A DNA stretch of 64,000 nucleotides from an uncultured Aliiroseovarius sp. (lineage in GTDB: Bacteria > Pseudomonadota > Alphaproteobacteria > Rhodobacterales > Rhodobacteraceae): NCBI RefSeq assembly GCF_947492455.1, contig NZ_CANLNB010000004.1:564553-628552 (forward strand). The letters are read 5' to 3'. How positions within the stretch are numbered: position 1 is the stretch's first letter; the number at the start of each line of letters is the position of its first letter. The notes beneath the pieces are model-generated. The model did not search any database and was not told where the DNA came from. It was given only the letters and a program-made list of their open reading frames with translations. Position numbers and translations under genes: made by a program. Shown piece by piece: positions 26,753 to 36,243 of the stretch.

Positions 26753-27264
26753 ACTTGCCCCCGAACCACAAGCGCCCCGAGCCGGTCGAGGTCGTAAAGC
26801 AGCGCCGTGACGCGGCCCTGTCTGGGTTGGTCGATGGTGTGCCCTATGTGCAGTTCCTTGGCATTCAGGTTGAACGCCACGGGGACGAGCTGACCGCCAT
26901 CCTGCCGTTTGATGAGAAGCTGATCGGCAACCCGATGCTGCCCGCGATCCACGGTGGCGTGACCGCAGCGTTTCTGGAAACCGCCGCCGTGATCCAACTT
27001 AGCTGGTCCACCCTGTGGGAAGATATGGAGACCGGCGTGCTGGATCCCTCGACGCTCGGCCCAGACAACATGCCTTATCTGCCCAAGACGATTGATTTCT
27101 CGATCGACTATCTGCGCTCGGGTCTGCCGCGTGATGCCTATGCCCGCGCGCGGGTTGTGCGGCAGGGACGGCGCTATGCGTCTGTGCATGTGGAGGCATG
27201 GCAGGATAAGCGCGACAAGCTTTATGCGCAGGCAACCGGCCACTTCCTGATGCCCGGCTCGTGA
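26749..27264 (+). CDS. Second PaaI-type hotdog thioesterase
   Basis: A 171-residue hotdog protein related to its neighbour. The matching motif is LPAIHGGVTAAFLETAAVIQ, and the later strand is TIDFSIDYLRSGLPRDAYA. An inserted segment between these (SWSTLWEDMETGVLDPST) is not seen in the first protein. Pairs of adjacent hotdog genes are frequent in alphaproteobacteria. The substrate is not known. It overlaps the MATE transporter gene by four bases (GTGA), making a three-gene unit. Confidence 0.87.
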   Translation: MNLPPNHKRPEPVEVVKQRRDAALSGLVDGVPYVQFLGIQVERHGDELTAILPFDEKLIGNPMLPAIHGGVTAAFLETAAVIQLSWSTLWEDMETGVLDPSTLGPDNMPYLPKTIDFSIDYLRSGLPRDAYARARVVRQGRRYASVHVEAWQDKRDKLYAQATGHFLMPGS

Positions 27265-28571
27265 CCGGCCCCGCGCTGACCCATCGGCGCGTTCTGGCGG
27301 TGGCCGGGCCGATTGTCCTGTCCAACGTGACCGTGCCCATTCTGGGGCTGGTGGATACCGGTGTGATCGGCCAGTTGGGCGACGCAGTCCCCATCGGTGC
27401 GGTCGGTCTTGGCGCGGTCATCTTGTCCACTTTCTTCTGGGTCTTCGGTTTCCTGCGGATGGGCACAACCGGCCTGACCGCGCAAGCGCACGGAGCAGGG
27501 CGACAGGGCGAGGTCGCCGCGATGCTGACCCGCGCCCTTTTGATCGCGGTCGCCGCAGGTGTCGCGCTGATCGCCCTGCAAGGCCCGCTGTTCTGGGCGG
27601 CGTTTCAGGTGGCCCCGGCCTCGGGCGAGGTCGAGACGCTGGCGCGCGACTATCTCTCCATCCGGATCTGGGGCGCCCCCTTTGCGATCTCGGTCTACGC
27701 CTTCACGGGCTGGCTGATCGCGCTGGAACGCGCGCGGTCTGTGCTGGTTCTGCAAGTCGTCATGAACGGCGTGAATATTGGGCTGGACTTGTGGTTTGTG
27801 CTTGGGCTGGACTTGGGGGTCGAGGGCGTTGCGATTGCCACGCTGCTGGCCGAATTCTCGGGCGCGGCGCTGGGCATGTGGCTGTGCCGCGACATGTTCC
27901 GCAACCCGGCGTGGCGCGACCGTGCGCGGGTGCTCGACGGGCCGACCTTAAAAAACATGGCCGTGGTGAACAGTGACATCCTGCTGCGCTCGCTGTTCAT
28001 CATGGCGATCTTCACCAGCTTCACCTTCTATGGCTCGGGCCTGTCGGACACGGAACTCGCTGCCAATCAGGTACTGATGCAGTTCCTGCACGTGACGGCC
28101 TACGCAATGGACGGGTTCGCCTTCGGGGCCGAGGCCTTCGTAGGCCAAGCGCTGGGCGCGCGTGACCGTTTCGGCGTCAGGCGCGCATCCGTCTTGACCA
28201 GCCTGTGGGGCGCAGGGATTTCCTGCGCCTTGGGGCTGAGCTTCGTCGTGGTTGGGGGCTGGGGCATCGACGTAATGACCACAGCGCAGGATGTGCGTCA
28301 GGTCGCGCGGGATTTTCTGCCCTATATGGTGCTCGCCCCGCTTCTGGGCTGGCCTGCGTGGATGCTGGACGGCATCTTCATCGGCGCCACGCGAACCGCC
28401 GACATGCGCAACATGATGATCCTGTCTGCGGCGATTTATTTCGCGGCGGTCTATGCCCTGATGCCAAGTCTGGGCAATCACGGGCTGTGGGCCGCTTTGC
28501 TGATTTCCTTCGTGGCACGCGGGGCGAGTTTGGCCCTGCGCTATCCGGCGTTGGAGCGGTCTGCGGCGTAA
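27261..28571 (+). CDS. MATE-family efflux transporter
   Basis: A 436-residue inner-membrane protein with about twelve hydrophobic segments in two six-helix halves, as in MATE/DinF antiporters that expel drugs or metabolites using sodium or proton gradients. The N-terminal motif PIVLSNVTVPILGLVDTGVI is typical of the DinF branch. It starts with GTG overlapping the preceding thioesterase gene. The coupling to two thioesterases might reflect export of a released acid, but no substrate is visible. It ends four bases before the convergent arsC-like gene. Confidence 0.92.
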   Translation: MTGPALTHRRVLAVAGPIVLSNVTVPILGLVDTGVIGQLGDAVPIGAVGLGAVILSTFFWVFGFLRMGTTGLTAQAHGAGRQGEVAAMLTRALLIAVAAGVALIALQGPLFWAAFQVAPASGEVETLARDYLSIRIWGAPFAISVYAFTGWLIALERARSVLVLQVVMNGVNIGLDLWFVLGLDLGVEGVAIATLLAEFSGAALGMWLCRDMFRNPAWRDRARVLDGPTLKNMAVVNSDILLRSLFIMAIFTSFTFYGSGLSDTELAANQVLMQFLHVTAYAMDGFAFGAEAFVGQALGARDRFGVRRASVLTSLWGAGISCALGLSFVVVGGWGIDVMTTAQDVRQVARDFLPYMVLAPLLGWPAWMLDGIFIGATRTADMRNMMILSAAIYFAAVYALMPSLGNHGLWAALLISFVARGASLALRYPALERSAA

Positions 28572-28575
28572 GTCG

Positions 28576-28917
28576 TCAGAGGATCTCGAGCACGCTTTCC
28601 GGCGGACGTCCGATCCGTGCTTTGCCGTCTTTCAAGACGATGGGGCGTTCGATCAGGATCGGATTGGCCAGCATCGCGGCGATCAGCTCGTCTTCGGGCG
28701 TGTCCGCAGATAGGCCAAGCTCCTTAAAGACCTTCTCACCCTTGCGCATGATGTCGATCGGCGATGCGTTCAACGCAGTCAGAACGGCCCGCAGTTCGGC
28801 CTCACTCGGTGCATCATCCAGATACCGGCGCACGGTGACGTCTTCGCCCCGCTCTTCCACCAATGCCAGCGTCTGGCGCGATTTCGAGCAGCGGGGGTTG
28901 TGCCAAATCTCGGTCAT
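28576..28917 (-). CDS. arsC: Arsenate reductase-like protein (ArsC, glutaredoxin type)
   Basis: A 113-residue thioredoxin-fold protein of the ArsC/Spx group. The catalytic cysteine is in [14 protein letters not shown] and the C-terminal [12 protein letters not shown] matches the arsenate-binding arginine region, as in glutathione/glutaredoxin-linked reductases. No other ars genes are nearby, and this subtype in alphaproteobacteria often has unproven arsenate activity. It overlaps pyrD by four bases and is the last gene of the DUF952-pyrD-arsC unit. Confidence 0.85.
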   Translation of the reverse strand: MTEIWHNPRCSKSRQTLALVEERGEDVTVRRYLDDAPSEAELRAVLTALNASPIDIMRKGEKVFKELGLSADTPEDELIAAMLANPILIERPIVLKDGKARIGRPPESVLEIL

Positions 28918-29978
28918 AGCCAGGCCTCGCGTCCGGTTCCAACGGCATCGGCAACGCAGGCAAACCCGTCACGTTCCAACCGCTCATCAATCCCGCGCGC
29001 GATCTCTTCCACAAGGCTGATGCCCTTGTAAGCCAGCGAGGAATACAGTTGCACAACCGACGCACCTGCAAGGATCTTTTGATAGGCATCCTCGGCCGAG
29101 GCGATGCCGCCGACGCCGATCAACGGCATCTGCCCATCCGTCAGTTGCGACAGGCGCGCCAACACGCGCGTGGACTTTTCGAACAAAGGCGGGCCTGAAA
29201 GACCTCCTGCTTCGTCTTTATGTACACTTTTCAAACCTTCGCGCGACAAAGTGGTGTTGGTGGCGATCACCGCGTCTACGCTCACCTCCTGCGCGACACC
29301 GGCCACTTCGGCCAGCTCTGCATCTGTCAAATCCGGCGCGATCTTCAGGAAAATCGGCGTGTATTTGTCATGATCCTTGCGCGCATCCAGCACACCCTGC
29401 AACAGACCGCGCAGCGCATCCGCGCCCTGCAGGTCGCGCAGCTTTTCGGTGTTGGGCGAGCTGACATTGACCGTTACGAAATCCACGAACGGCCCGCAGC
29501 AATTGAAAACCTTCACATAGTCGGCGGCACGGTCGTCGCTGTCCTTGTTTGCACCAAGGTTCAGCCCCACAGGCACCGGGCGACGGCGTGAACGGCGGGT
29601 TAGGCGGGCGGCGGCGGCCTCCATCCCTTCATTGTTGAAGCCGAAGCGGTTGATGACGGCCTGATCTTCGGTCAGGCGAAACAGGCGCGGCTTGGGGTTG
29701 CCCGGTTGCGGACGCGGGGTGACAGCACCCACTTCCACAAAGCCAAATCCCGCTTGGGTCAGCGCATCTACAACGGTGGCATTCTTGTCATAGCCCGCGG
29801 CTAAACCGACCGGGTTGGTCATCTCCATCCCGCAGAAAGTGGTCTTCAACCGGTCCGAGGTCACAATCCCGGGCATCGGCACCACGCCCGCCTTCATCGC
29901 CATTAACGCCAGCGTATGCGAGCGTTCGGGGTCCACCTTATGCAGCGCCTTCAGCGCCAGTTTCTCGATCACGTTCAT
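28914..29978 (-). CDS. pyrD: Dihydroorotate dehydrogenase (quinone)
   Basis: Oxidises dihydroorotate to orotate in pyrimidine synthesis, passing electrons to membrane quinone through FMN. The 354-residue length and N-terminal helical extension ([21 protein letters not shown]) mark the membrane-bound class 2 enzyme. The catalytic serine is in [17 protein letters not shown] and the FMN region includes [19 protein letters not shown] and [17 protein letters not shown]. Four-base overlaps tie it to the DUF952 gene upstream and arsC downstream. Confidence 0.97.
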   Translation of the reverse strand: MNVIEKLALKALHKVDPERSHTLALMAMKAGVVPMPGIVTSDRLKTTFCGMEMTNPVGLAAGYDKNATVVDALTQAGFGFVEVGAVTPRPQPGNPKPRLFRLTEDQAVINRFGFNNEGMEAAAARLTRRSRRRPVPVGLNLGANKDSDDRAADYVKVFNCCGPFVDFVTVNVSSPNTEKLRDLQGADALRGLLQGVLDARKDHDKYTPIFLKIAPDLTDAELAEVAGVAQEVSVDAVIATNTTLSREGLKSVHKDEAGGLSGPPLFEKSTRVLARLSQLTDGQMPLIGVGGIASAEDAYQKILAGASVVQLYSSLAYKGISLVEEIARGIDERLERDGFACVADAVGTGREAWL

Positions 29979-30322
29979 GCCAAATCCTCGGGGAATTCAT
30001 GGCCATCCGGGCCAAGCGGAAGGTCGCAGTTCCATAGGACTTCGGACAGCATGAGCTCGCGATAGAGATGCGGGAACAGGGCACCCCCGCGCGAGGGCTC
30101 CCATTTCAGCAATGCGCCCATCGCGTCGGCCTCGAACGCGACCAGTACCAGTCCCTCGTCTTCGGCGAAGTGTTTGGCAGCGGTTTCGCGCACCTGTGCG
30201 GCGGTCGAGAAATGGATGAACCCGTCATGCACATCAATCGGAGCGCCAGTGGTCTTTCCGGCCATCTTGAAGGCTTGCCATTCAGCAGCCTGAAGTATCT
30301 TGTAAATCTGCATGGCTCTCAT
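29975..30322 (-). CDS. DUF952 family protein
   Basis: A small protein of about 115 residues of the DUF952 family, usually found as single-domain cytoplasmic proteins of unknown function in alphaproteobacteria. Recognisable parts are [33 protein letters not shown] and the [14 protein letters not shown] end. Two in-frame ATGs, at 30322 and 30313, are both possible; neither has a strong ribosome-binding site, and the first was used. It is the first gene of a three-gene operon overlapping pyrD by four bases. Confidence 0.82.
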   Translation of the reverse strand: MRAMQIYKILQAAEWQAFKMAGKTTGAPIDVHDGFIHFSTAAQVRETAAKHFAEDEGLVLVAFEADAMGALLKWEPSRGGALFPHLYRELMLSEVLWNCDLPLGPDGHEFPEDLA

Positions 30323-30498
30323 GTGCCGCGTTGACCCTTGTGCGTCAAGCGGTGTTGGTAAATTGCTGCGTTTGCCCGGGGTGCGCACGTCATCTTCTTG
30401 TTACGTCAACTTGCCACCTAAACACGAGAGTTTTGACAAGTTGGGCCGACTCACGCCACGCTCATGCCAAAACAACAAGACCTTAGGGAGATTTAGTC

Positions 30499-32055
30499 AT
30501 GACCAGATTTTTGACCACGGCGGCAGCCCTTGCGCTGACCACCGGTACCGCGATGGCGGATTATTCGTTGACCGTTCTGCACACCAACGACTTCCACGCC
30601 CGCTTTGAACCGATCAGCAAGTATGACAGCGGATGCTCGGCCGAGGACAACACCGAAGGCAAGTGTTTTGGTGGTTCCGCCCGCCTGCAAACCGCAATCG
30701 AAGAAGCCCGTTCGCGCACCAATAATTCGATCCTTGTGGATGGTGGCGACCAGTTCCAGGGCACGCTGTTCTATACCTACTACAAGGGTGCACTGGCGGC
30801 CGAGATGATGAACCAGATGGGCTATGACGCGATGACCGTGGGCAACCACGAGTTTGACGATGGCCCCGAAGTGCTGCGCGGCTTCATGGATGCTGTGAAC
30901 TTCCCGGTGCTGATGTCGAACGCTGATGTCTCGGGTGAACCGCTGCTGCATGACAAGCTGGCGAAATCCACTGTGATCGAACGTGGCGGCGAGAAGCTGG
31001 GCTTGATCGGCCTGACACCGCAAGACACGGACGAGCTGGCCTCGCCGGGGCCGAACGTGATTTTCACCGATCCGGTTCAAGCGGTGCAGGGCGAGGTCGA
31101 CAAGCTGACCGAAATGGGCGTGAACAAGATCATCGTACTCAGCCACTCGGGCTATGGCGTGGACCAGAAAGTTGCTGCTGAAACCACGGGCGTCGACATC
31201 ATCGTGGGCGGCCACACCAATACGCTGTTGTCGAACACCAACGAGCGCGCGGAAGGGCCTTATCCGACCATGGTTGGTTCGACGGCGATCGTCTCGGCCT
31301 ATGCATATGGTAAGTTCCTGGGTGAGTTGAACGTGACCTTCGATGACGACGGCAACATCACCGAAGCCAAGGGCGAGCCGCTGATCATGGATGGCGGCGT
31401 GCACGAGCACGAAGCCACCAAGGCACGCATCGCGGAAGCGGCGGCACCGCTCGATGAAATCCGCAACCGTGTGGTTGCAAACGCAGCCGAAGCCATCGAC
31501 GGAGAACGTAGCTCGTGCCGCGCGATGGAATGCACCATGGGCAACATCATTGCCGACGCCATGCTGGATCGCGTGAAGGACCAAGGTATTCAGATCGCGA
31601 TGATGAACGGCGGCGGTATCCGCGCGTCAATCGATGCAGGCGATGTGACCATGGGCGAAGTCCTGACCGTGCTACCATTCCAGAACACTTTGTCGACGTT
31701 CCAAGTCAGCGGTGCCGTTGTTCTTGAGGCTTTGGAGAACGCCGTCAGCCAGCACGAAGAAGGCGCGGGCCGCTTCATGCAGGTCGCGGGCATGACCTAT
31801 GCGTTTGATTTGTCTAAAGAGCCGGGCAGCCGGATTTCGGACGTGATAGTGGGCGGAGCACCAATTGATCCTGCGGCGACTTATGGGCTGGTTTCCAATA
31901 ATTTCATTCGCAACGGTGGGGATGGTTTCGGCATGTTCCGCGACGCGCAGAACGCCTATGACTTTGGCCCCGACCTGGCGGATGTAACCGCCGAGTACAT
32001 GGCCAAGATGGGCCCCGTGAAGCCGATGCTGGATGGGCGCATTACACAGAAATAA
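30499..32055 (+). CDS. Periplasmic 5'-nucleotidase/metallophosphatase (UshA-like)
   Basis: A secreted two-domain nucleotidase of 518 residues that would dephosphorylate nucleotides outside the cytoplasm. A signal peptide spans residues 1-20, ending in TGTAMA. The N-terminal metallophosphatase domain has LHTNDFHARFE, VDGGDQFQGT, GNHEFDDGPE and the GGHTNT motif. The C-terminal 5'-nucleotidase domain has MNGGGIRASIDAGDVT. The start follows AGGGAG by eight bases. It is a single gene with its own terminator. Nucleosides it releases could feed the salvage operon about 20 kb to the left. Confidence 0.93.
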   Translation: MTRFLTTAAALALTTGTAMADYSLTVLHTNDFHARFEPISKYDSGCSAEDNTEGKCFGGSARLQTAIEEARSRTNNSILVDGGDQFQGTLFYTYYKGALAAEMMNQMGYDAMTVGNHEFDDGPEVLRGFMDAVNFPVLMSNADVSGEPLLHDKLAKSTVIERGGEKLGLIGLTPQDTDELASPGPNVIFTDPVQAVQGEVDKLTEMGVNKIIVLSHSGYGVDQKVAAETTGVDIIVGGHTNTLLSNTNERAEGPYPTMVGSTAIVSAYAYGKFLGELNVTFDDDGNITEAKGEPLIMDGGVHEHEATKARIAEAAAPLDEIRNRVVANAAEAIDGERSSCRAMECTMGNIIADAMLDRVKDQGIQIAMMNGGGIRASIDAGDVTMGEVLTVLPFQNTLSTFQVSGAVVLEALENAVSQHEEGAGRFMQVAGMTYAFDLSKEPGSRISDVIVGGAPIDPAATYGLVSNNFIRNGGDGFGMFRDAQNAYDFGPDLADVTAEYMAKMGPVKPMLDGRITQK

Positions 32056-32073
32056 GGTCTCTTTGACCTGACC

Positions 32074-32109
32074 AAAGCCCCCGCTGATGAGATCTGCGGG
32101 GGCTTTTTT
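32074..32109 (+). terminator. Terminator after the 5'-nucleotidase gene
   Basis: An 11-bp stem with core gcccccgc/gcgggggc and an 11-base loop is followed by six T residues. It begins 19 bases after the stop codon. Confidence 0.92.
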
Positions 32110-32138
32110 GTTGGCGGGGTGCGGCGTATAATGCGCCT

Positions 32139-32441
32139 ATGGACCACCCGCTCATTGACCTTATCAATCAAAAGATCCGCGCCGCGGAAGAGGCCGGGGA
32201 TTTCGACAATCTGGAGGGCGCGGGCAAGCCGCTGCCCAAGGACGACGACCCCGAAAACGCGCTGATCAACCGTTTGATCCGTGAAAACGGCGCGGTTCCG
32301 GAGTTTGTCAGCCTGTCGCGCGAGCTGCGCAAGCTGCGGGCAGAATTGGCCGAGACTGGGGACCGCACCCGCAGGCGCGACATCATGAAAGAGATGTCGA
32401 TGATGGAAGCTCGGATCGAGTTGGCCCGAAAAGGAAGATAG
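32139..32441 (+). CDS. DUF1992 family protein (DnaJ-C28-like)
   Basis: A 100-residue protein of the DUF1992 family, related to the conserved region of the eukaryotic DNAJC28 protein. Characteristic segments are LIDLINQKIRAAEEAGDFDNL, the GKPLP turn and the helix RELRKLRAELAETGD. No function is established for the bacterial proteins. The dispersed intergenic repeat starts at its stop codon. It converges with the flavodoxin-like gene. Confidence 0.85.
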   Translation: MDHPLIDLINQKIRAAEEAGDFDNLEGAGKPLPKDDDPENALINRLIRENGAVPEFVSLSRELRKLRAELAETGDRTRRRDIMKEMSMMEARIELARKGR

Positions 32442-32502
32442 GGGCTTTGCCCCTCTGCGCTGCGCGCATTCACCCCAGAATACTTGTGACAAGAAAAAGA
32501 GG
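32441..32502 (+). repeat. Dispersed intergenic repeat, copy A
   Basis: A GC-rich hairpin ggggc-ttt-gcccc is followed by ctctgcgctgcgcgcattca and ends with cttgtgacaagaaaa. The same arrangement occurs at 57457-57519 and, with a changed middle, at 36166-36240. All three lie between convergent genes and are in the same orientation. Not a known element to me. Confidence 0.75.
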
Positions 32503-32503
32503 T

Positions 32504-33055
32504 CTATCGGGTCCAGCGTTCGGTGGCCGCGAGGACGCGCAGGCCGAAGCGGCGCGCGGTGTCCAGATCCTCGGGCAGCAGGTCTTCGTCAGCGCCCAGT
32601 TGTTCTGTCACCATCAGGCCCAGCCAGCTGCCGTCCCTGTTCAGGCCGGCGCGATCAGGTTTCACCGGCGCGCCGATATCTGTGGGGCCGACCCAGATCA
32701 TGCCCATTTGGGCTGCAAAGATCGACAGGCGTTGTAGCGCGGCCAGCTTGTCTCCTGATGGGTGGATGGCGGTGGTGAAGCCCGCAGCGATCTTGTCACG
32801 CCACAGGCTGTGTTCCCATCGTGTATCGATTTGTTCCAGAAACAGGCTGAACCGTGCGGCGGCTGATCCCATATAGGTGGGCGCGCCGAAGATGATCGCG
32901 TCGGCTTGATCCAGCGCCTGCCAATCCGCATCGGTCAGCGTCTCCACGTCTAGCAGATGGGCCGCATCGCCAATGGCCTCGGCGATGGTTTCGGCGATGC
33001 GCTTTGTATGGCCGAAGCCGGAGAAATAGGGGATGCAAATACTTGGCGTCGTCAT
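32504..33055 (-). CDS. Flavodoxin-fold NAD(P)H-type reductase (WrbA-like)
   Basis: A 183-residue flavodoxin-like protein. The FMN phosphate loop is IPYFSGFGHTKRIAE and the second FMN region is IIFGAPTYMGSAAARFS, as in WrbA-type or NADPH-dependent FMN reductases. It lacks the full WrbA insertion and may carry out quinone or flavin reduction. An upstream ATG at 33100 has a better GAGGAA site and would add 15 residues of unusual sequence; the downstream start is used because it gives the normal family N-terminus, but the longer form is possible. Confidence 0.8.
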   Translation of the reverse strand: MTTPSICIPYFSGFGHTKRIAETIAEAIGDAAHLLDVETLTDADWQALDQADAIIFGAPTYMGSAAARFSLFLEQIDTRWEHSLWRDKIAAGFTTAIHPSGDKLAALQRLSIFAAQMGMIWVGPTDIGAPVKPDRAGLNRDGSWLGLMVTEQLGADEDLLPEDLDTARRFGLRVLAATERWTR

Positions 33056-33153
33056 GCCGCCACTCTGCGGCGAAATGGCGGGTAGTCCAAGCGAAATCAT
33101 GTCTTTCCTCAGCGCTTTGCCTGTGGTCATCTAATCCAGCGGAGGAGTTTCAC

Positions 33154-34581
33154 ATGACCACATTCACAGGACCCGAGATTTGCAAACTGGAAGCGCATGA
33201 GGTCGTGGCCCTGCTGCGCATGGACGAGCTGTCATCGGAGGACCTGATCGCCGCGTCCGAGGCGCGTTTGGCGCAGGTCGAGCCAGCCGTGAACGCGGTG
33301 CCTGTGATCTGCACAGATCGGGCCCGGGAAGCGGCAAAGACGTTGCAGGGTGACGCGGATCATCCGGGTTGGCTGGCGGGGCTGCCCATCGGCATCAAGG
33401 ATCTGACCCCTGTGGCGGGCGTGCGTACGACCTTTGGGACCAAGGCGCTGGCCGACAATATCCCGAAAGAGAGCGATCCGATCGTCACGCGGCTTGAGGC
33501 GCGCGGCGGTGTGGTCATGGGTAAAACCAACACGCCCGAGTTCGGGGCGGGTGCCAACACGTTTAACGATGTGTTCGGGGCGACCTTGAACCCGTGGAAC
33601 ACCCAGATGAACGCCGGTGGCTCGTCGGGTGGGGCGGCAGTGTCACTGGCCACGGGATCGCTGTGGCTGGGCCACGGGTCGGACCATGGTGGAAGCCTGC
33701 GCACACCCGCCGCGTATTGCGGGATCGTGGGTTTGCGTCCCAGCATGGGGCTTTGCGCGTCGGCCTCTGTCACCGGGTTCATCGGCGAAGGTGTGCAAGG
33801 GCCTATGGCGCGGTCGGTCACGGATTGCGCGCTGTTTCTGGATGCGATGGCTGGCTTTGAGCCGCGCGCGCCGCTGTCTTTCCCCGCGCCGGACACGCCC
33901 TATCAAGAGGCGGTCAAACGCGCCGACACCAAGCTGCGCATCGGCTTTGCGCCAGACCTCGGGGGATATGCCCCGGTCGACGCGGATATGGCCCGCTATC
34001 TGGCCCGTGTCATGGCAGCGATCGAGGGGGCAGGCGCCACGGTCGAGGAAGCTTGCCCGGATCTGACCGATCTTGAACGCACCTATCACGTCATCCGCGG
34101 CGGCATGTGGGCGGCAAACTTCATCAAGGCCCCAAAAAGCCTGACGCAACATTTCAAGCCGACTTTGGCCGAGAACCTGTCCTTCGGCCTGTCCCTGACC
34201 GCCGAAGACATTGCCAAAGCGCAGCTATCCCGCTCGCTTATCTATGACAACATGCGGACCTTCTTGGAGCGCTACGACGTGCTTGCATGCCCCGTGGTCG
34301 GCAACATGCCCCATGTCCAGACCGAGGAATGGGTTAGCGAAGTCGGCGGGCAAACCTTGACCGGCTATATGGATTGGCTGCGGTTTACATTCCTTGCAAC
34401 TGTCGCCGGGGCGCCGGCGATCTCGATCCCAGTGGGGCTGTCGGATGATGGGATGCCGGTGGGGCTTCAGTTGATCGGTCCTCCGCGCGGCGAGGCCAAG
34501 CTGCTTGCCGCAGCCCGCGCCGTTGAAATGGTGATGGGTGGGCCCCTTGGTCCGATTGACCCGGTCACGCCCAAAAGCTAA
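33154..34581 (+). CDS. Amidase signature-family hydrolase
   Basis: A 475-residue amidase. The catalytic triad is complete: lysine 82 (LPIGIKDL), cis-serine 157 (AGGSSGGAAVSLA) and nucleophile serine 181 (GSDHGGSLRTPA). The family covers malonamidase, urethanase-like and peptide amidases and GatA. GatA is unlikely because it would be paired with gatB and gatC. The next gene, 27 bases downstream, encodes malonyl-CoA synthetase, which suggests a malonamide-type or related dicarboxylic amide substrate. GGAGGAG precedes the start by six bases. Confidence 0.88.
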   Translation: MTTFTGPEICKLEAHEVVALLRMDELSSEDLIAASEARLAQVEPAVNAVPVICTDRAREAAKTLQGDADHPGWLAGLPIGIKDLTPVAGVRTTFGTKALADNIPKESDPIVTRLEARGGVVMGKTNTPEFGAGANTFNDVFGATLNPWNTQMNAGGSSGGAAVSLATGSLWLGHGSDHGGSLRTPAAYCGIVGLRPSMGLCASASVTGFIGEGVQGPMARSVTDCALFLDAMAGFEPRAPLSFPAPDTPYQEAVKRADTKLRIGFAPDLGGYAPVDADMARYLARVMAAIEGAGATVEEACPDLTDLERTYHVIRGGMWAANFIKAPKSLTQHFKPTLAENLSFGLSLTAEDIAKAQLSRSLIYDNMRTFLERYDVLACPVVGNMPHVQTEEWVSEVGGQTLTGYMDWLRFTFLATVAGAPAISIPVGLSDDGMPVGLQLIGPPRGEAKLLAAARAVEMVMGGPLGPIDPVTPKS

Positions 34582-34608
34582 GCCAATCGCGAGATTAGGA
34601 GAGCCCAC

Positions 34609-36135
34609 ATGTACGACCAGAACCACCTTGCCCATGCCATCTCGCGCGCCTCAGATGGGCGCCATGACGCGACCTTCCTGACAGATGGACGTACGGGTAA
34701 AGTGACCACCTATGGCGACTTTTGGGCCAATGCCGAGCGTATGGCGGCCGCGCTTGTGGCGCTGGGCGTAGAACCGGGGGATCGTGTTGCCGTGCAGGCC
34801 CCGAAAGAACCCGCGATGTTGGAGCTTTACGTGGGCACGGTGCTGGCCGGCGGTGTGTTTCTGCCATTAAACACGGCCTACACGCCGGACGAGGTCGCCT
34901 ATTTCCTGGGCGACGCGGCCCCCCGCGTGTTCGTCTGTGAGCCGGGCAAGCTGGATGCGCTGACGCCCGTGGCAAAGGATGCGCAGGTGGCGCATGTGCT
35001 GACGCTTGGCGCGGGTGAAACGGGAACTTTGGTGCCCGCCCGTGATGCACAAGAGCCGGGGTTTGAAGCCGTCCCGCGTAAGGCGCTGGACCTTGCCGCG
35101 ATCCTCTATACTTCGGGCACGACGGGGCGGTCGAAGGGCGCAATGCTGACCCATCGTGCGCTGGCCTCGAACAGCGAAACGCTGCGTGATTACTGGCGGT
35201 TTACGGATAAGGATGTGCTGATCCACGCGTTGCCGATTTTCCATACACATGGGCTGTTCGTGGCGACCAATGTGACGCTGATGGCGGGCGGATCAGCTGT
35301 GTTCCTGCCCGGCTTTGACACCGAAGCCATCATTAAGGCGATGCCGAATGCGACTGCACTGATGGGCGTGCCGACTTTCTATACGCGTCTCTTGAAAGAT
35401 GCCCGGCTGGCCGAGGCGTCCAAGTGGATGCGGCTGTTCGTCTCTGGCTCTGCGCCGTTGTTGGCCGAGACCCACGACCGCTGGCGCGAGGTGACGGGAC
35501 ACGCGATCCTTGAGCGCTATGGTATGACAGAGACCAACATGAACACGTCGAACCCCTATGACGGCGAGCGCCGTGCGGGGACGGTCGGCTTCCCGCTGCC
35601 CGGGGTTGAGGTGAAAGTGTGTGATCCGACCTCGGGCGAGACGCTGCCCGACGGCGAGATTGGCGTCTTGGAAGTGCGTGGCGACAACGTCTTTGCGGGC
35701 TATTGGCAAATGCCGGAAAAAACCGCCGAAGAGCTGCGCGAAGATGGCTGGTTCATCACAGGCGACCTCGCGATGATCGACCCGGACGGCTATGTGACCA
35801 TCGTCGGGCGCGGCAAGGATTTGATCATCACCGGCGGCTTCAACGTCTATCCAAAAGAGATTGAGGGTGTGATCGACGAGTTGCCGGGCGTGCTGGAAAG
35901 CGCCGTCATTGGCGTTCCGCATGAGGATTTTGGCGAGGGTGTCGTGGCCGTTGTGGTGGCGCAGGATGGTGCCGTGCTGGACGAAACCTCGGTGAAAGCG
36001 GGTGTGGCCGAGAGCCTTGCCAAGTTTAAGCAGCCGAAGCGGGTGGTCGTGGTGGATGAACTGCCACGCAACACGATGGGCAAGGTGCAAAAGAACGTGA
36101 TGCGCGACACCTATGCGGATCTGATGAAGGGGTAA
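34609..36135 (+). CDS. matB: Malonyl-CoA synthetase
   Basis: An AMP-forming ligase of 508 residues that joins malonate (or methylmalonate) to CoA. The P-loop is LYTSGTTGRSKGAMLTHR, the substrate-binding helix RYGMTETNMNTSNPYDGER carries the arginine typical of MatB, and the C-terminal lysine is in NTMGKVQKNVMR. Length and motifs fit MatB rather than fatty-acid ligases. The 27-base gap to the amidase gene suggests co-transcription. A decarboxylase or other partner (MatA) is not in the window. Confidence 0.9.
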   Translation: MYDQNHLAHAISRASDGRHDATFLTDGRTGKVTTYGDFWANAERMAAALVALGVEPGDRVAVQAPKEPAMLELYVGTVLAGGVFLPLNTAYTPDEVAYFLGDAAPRVFVCEPGKLDALTPVAKDAQVAHVLTLGAGETGTLVPARDAQEPGFEAVPRKALDLAAILYTSGTTGRSKGAMLTHRALASNSETLRDYWRFTDKDVLIHALPIFHTHGLFVATNVTLMAGGSAVFLPGFDTEAIIKAMPNATALMGVPTFYTRLLKDARLAEASKWMRLFVSGSAPLLAETHDRWREVTGHAILERYGMTETNMNTSNPYDGERRAGTVGFPLPGVEVKVCDPTSGETLPDGEIGVLEVRGDNVFAGYWQMPEKTAEELREDGWFITGDLAMIDPDGYVTIVGRGKDLIITGGFNVYPKEIEGVIDELPGVLESAVIGVPHEDFGEGVVAVVVAQDGAVLDETSVKAGVAESLAKFKQPKRVVVVDELPRNTMGKVQKNVMRDTYADLMKG

Positions 36136-36165
36136 GGCGTTCGGTGGCTCACTTCGTGAGCCTGT

Positions 36166-36240
36166 CAGGGGCTCTGCCCCCGCATGATTTTCCTGCGGAA
36201 ATTCATGCTCCCCCGAGGTACTTATGACAAGAAAATGAGT
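36166..36240 (+). repeat. Dispersed intergenic repeat, copy B (variant)
   Basis: It begins with ggggc-tct-gcccc, like the other two copies, and ends with the shared cttatgacaagaaaa. The middle is replaced by the near-perfect palindrome gcatgattttcc-tgc-ggaaattcatgc. A separate hairpin ggctcac/gtgagcc lies just before it (36146-36162). It fills the convergent gap between matB and the FAD oxidase. Confidence 0.68.
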
Positions 36241-36243
36241 GGG

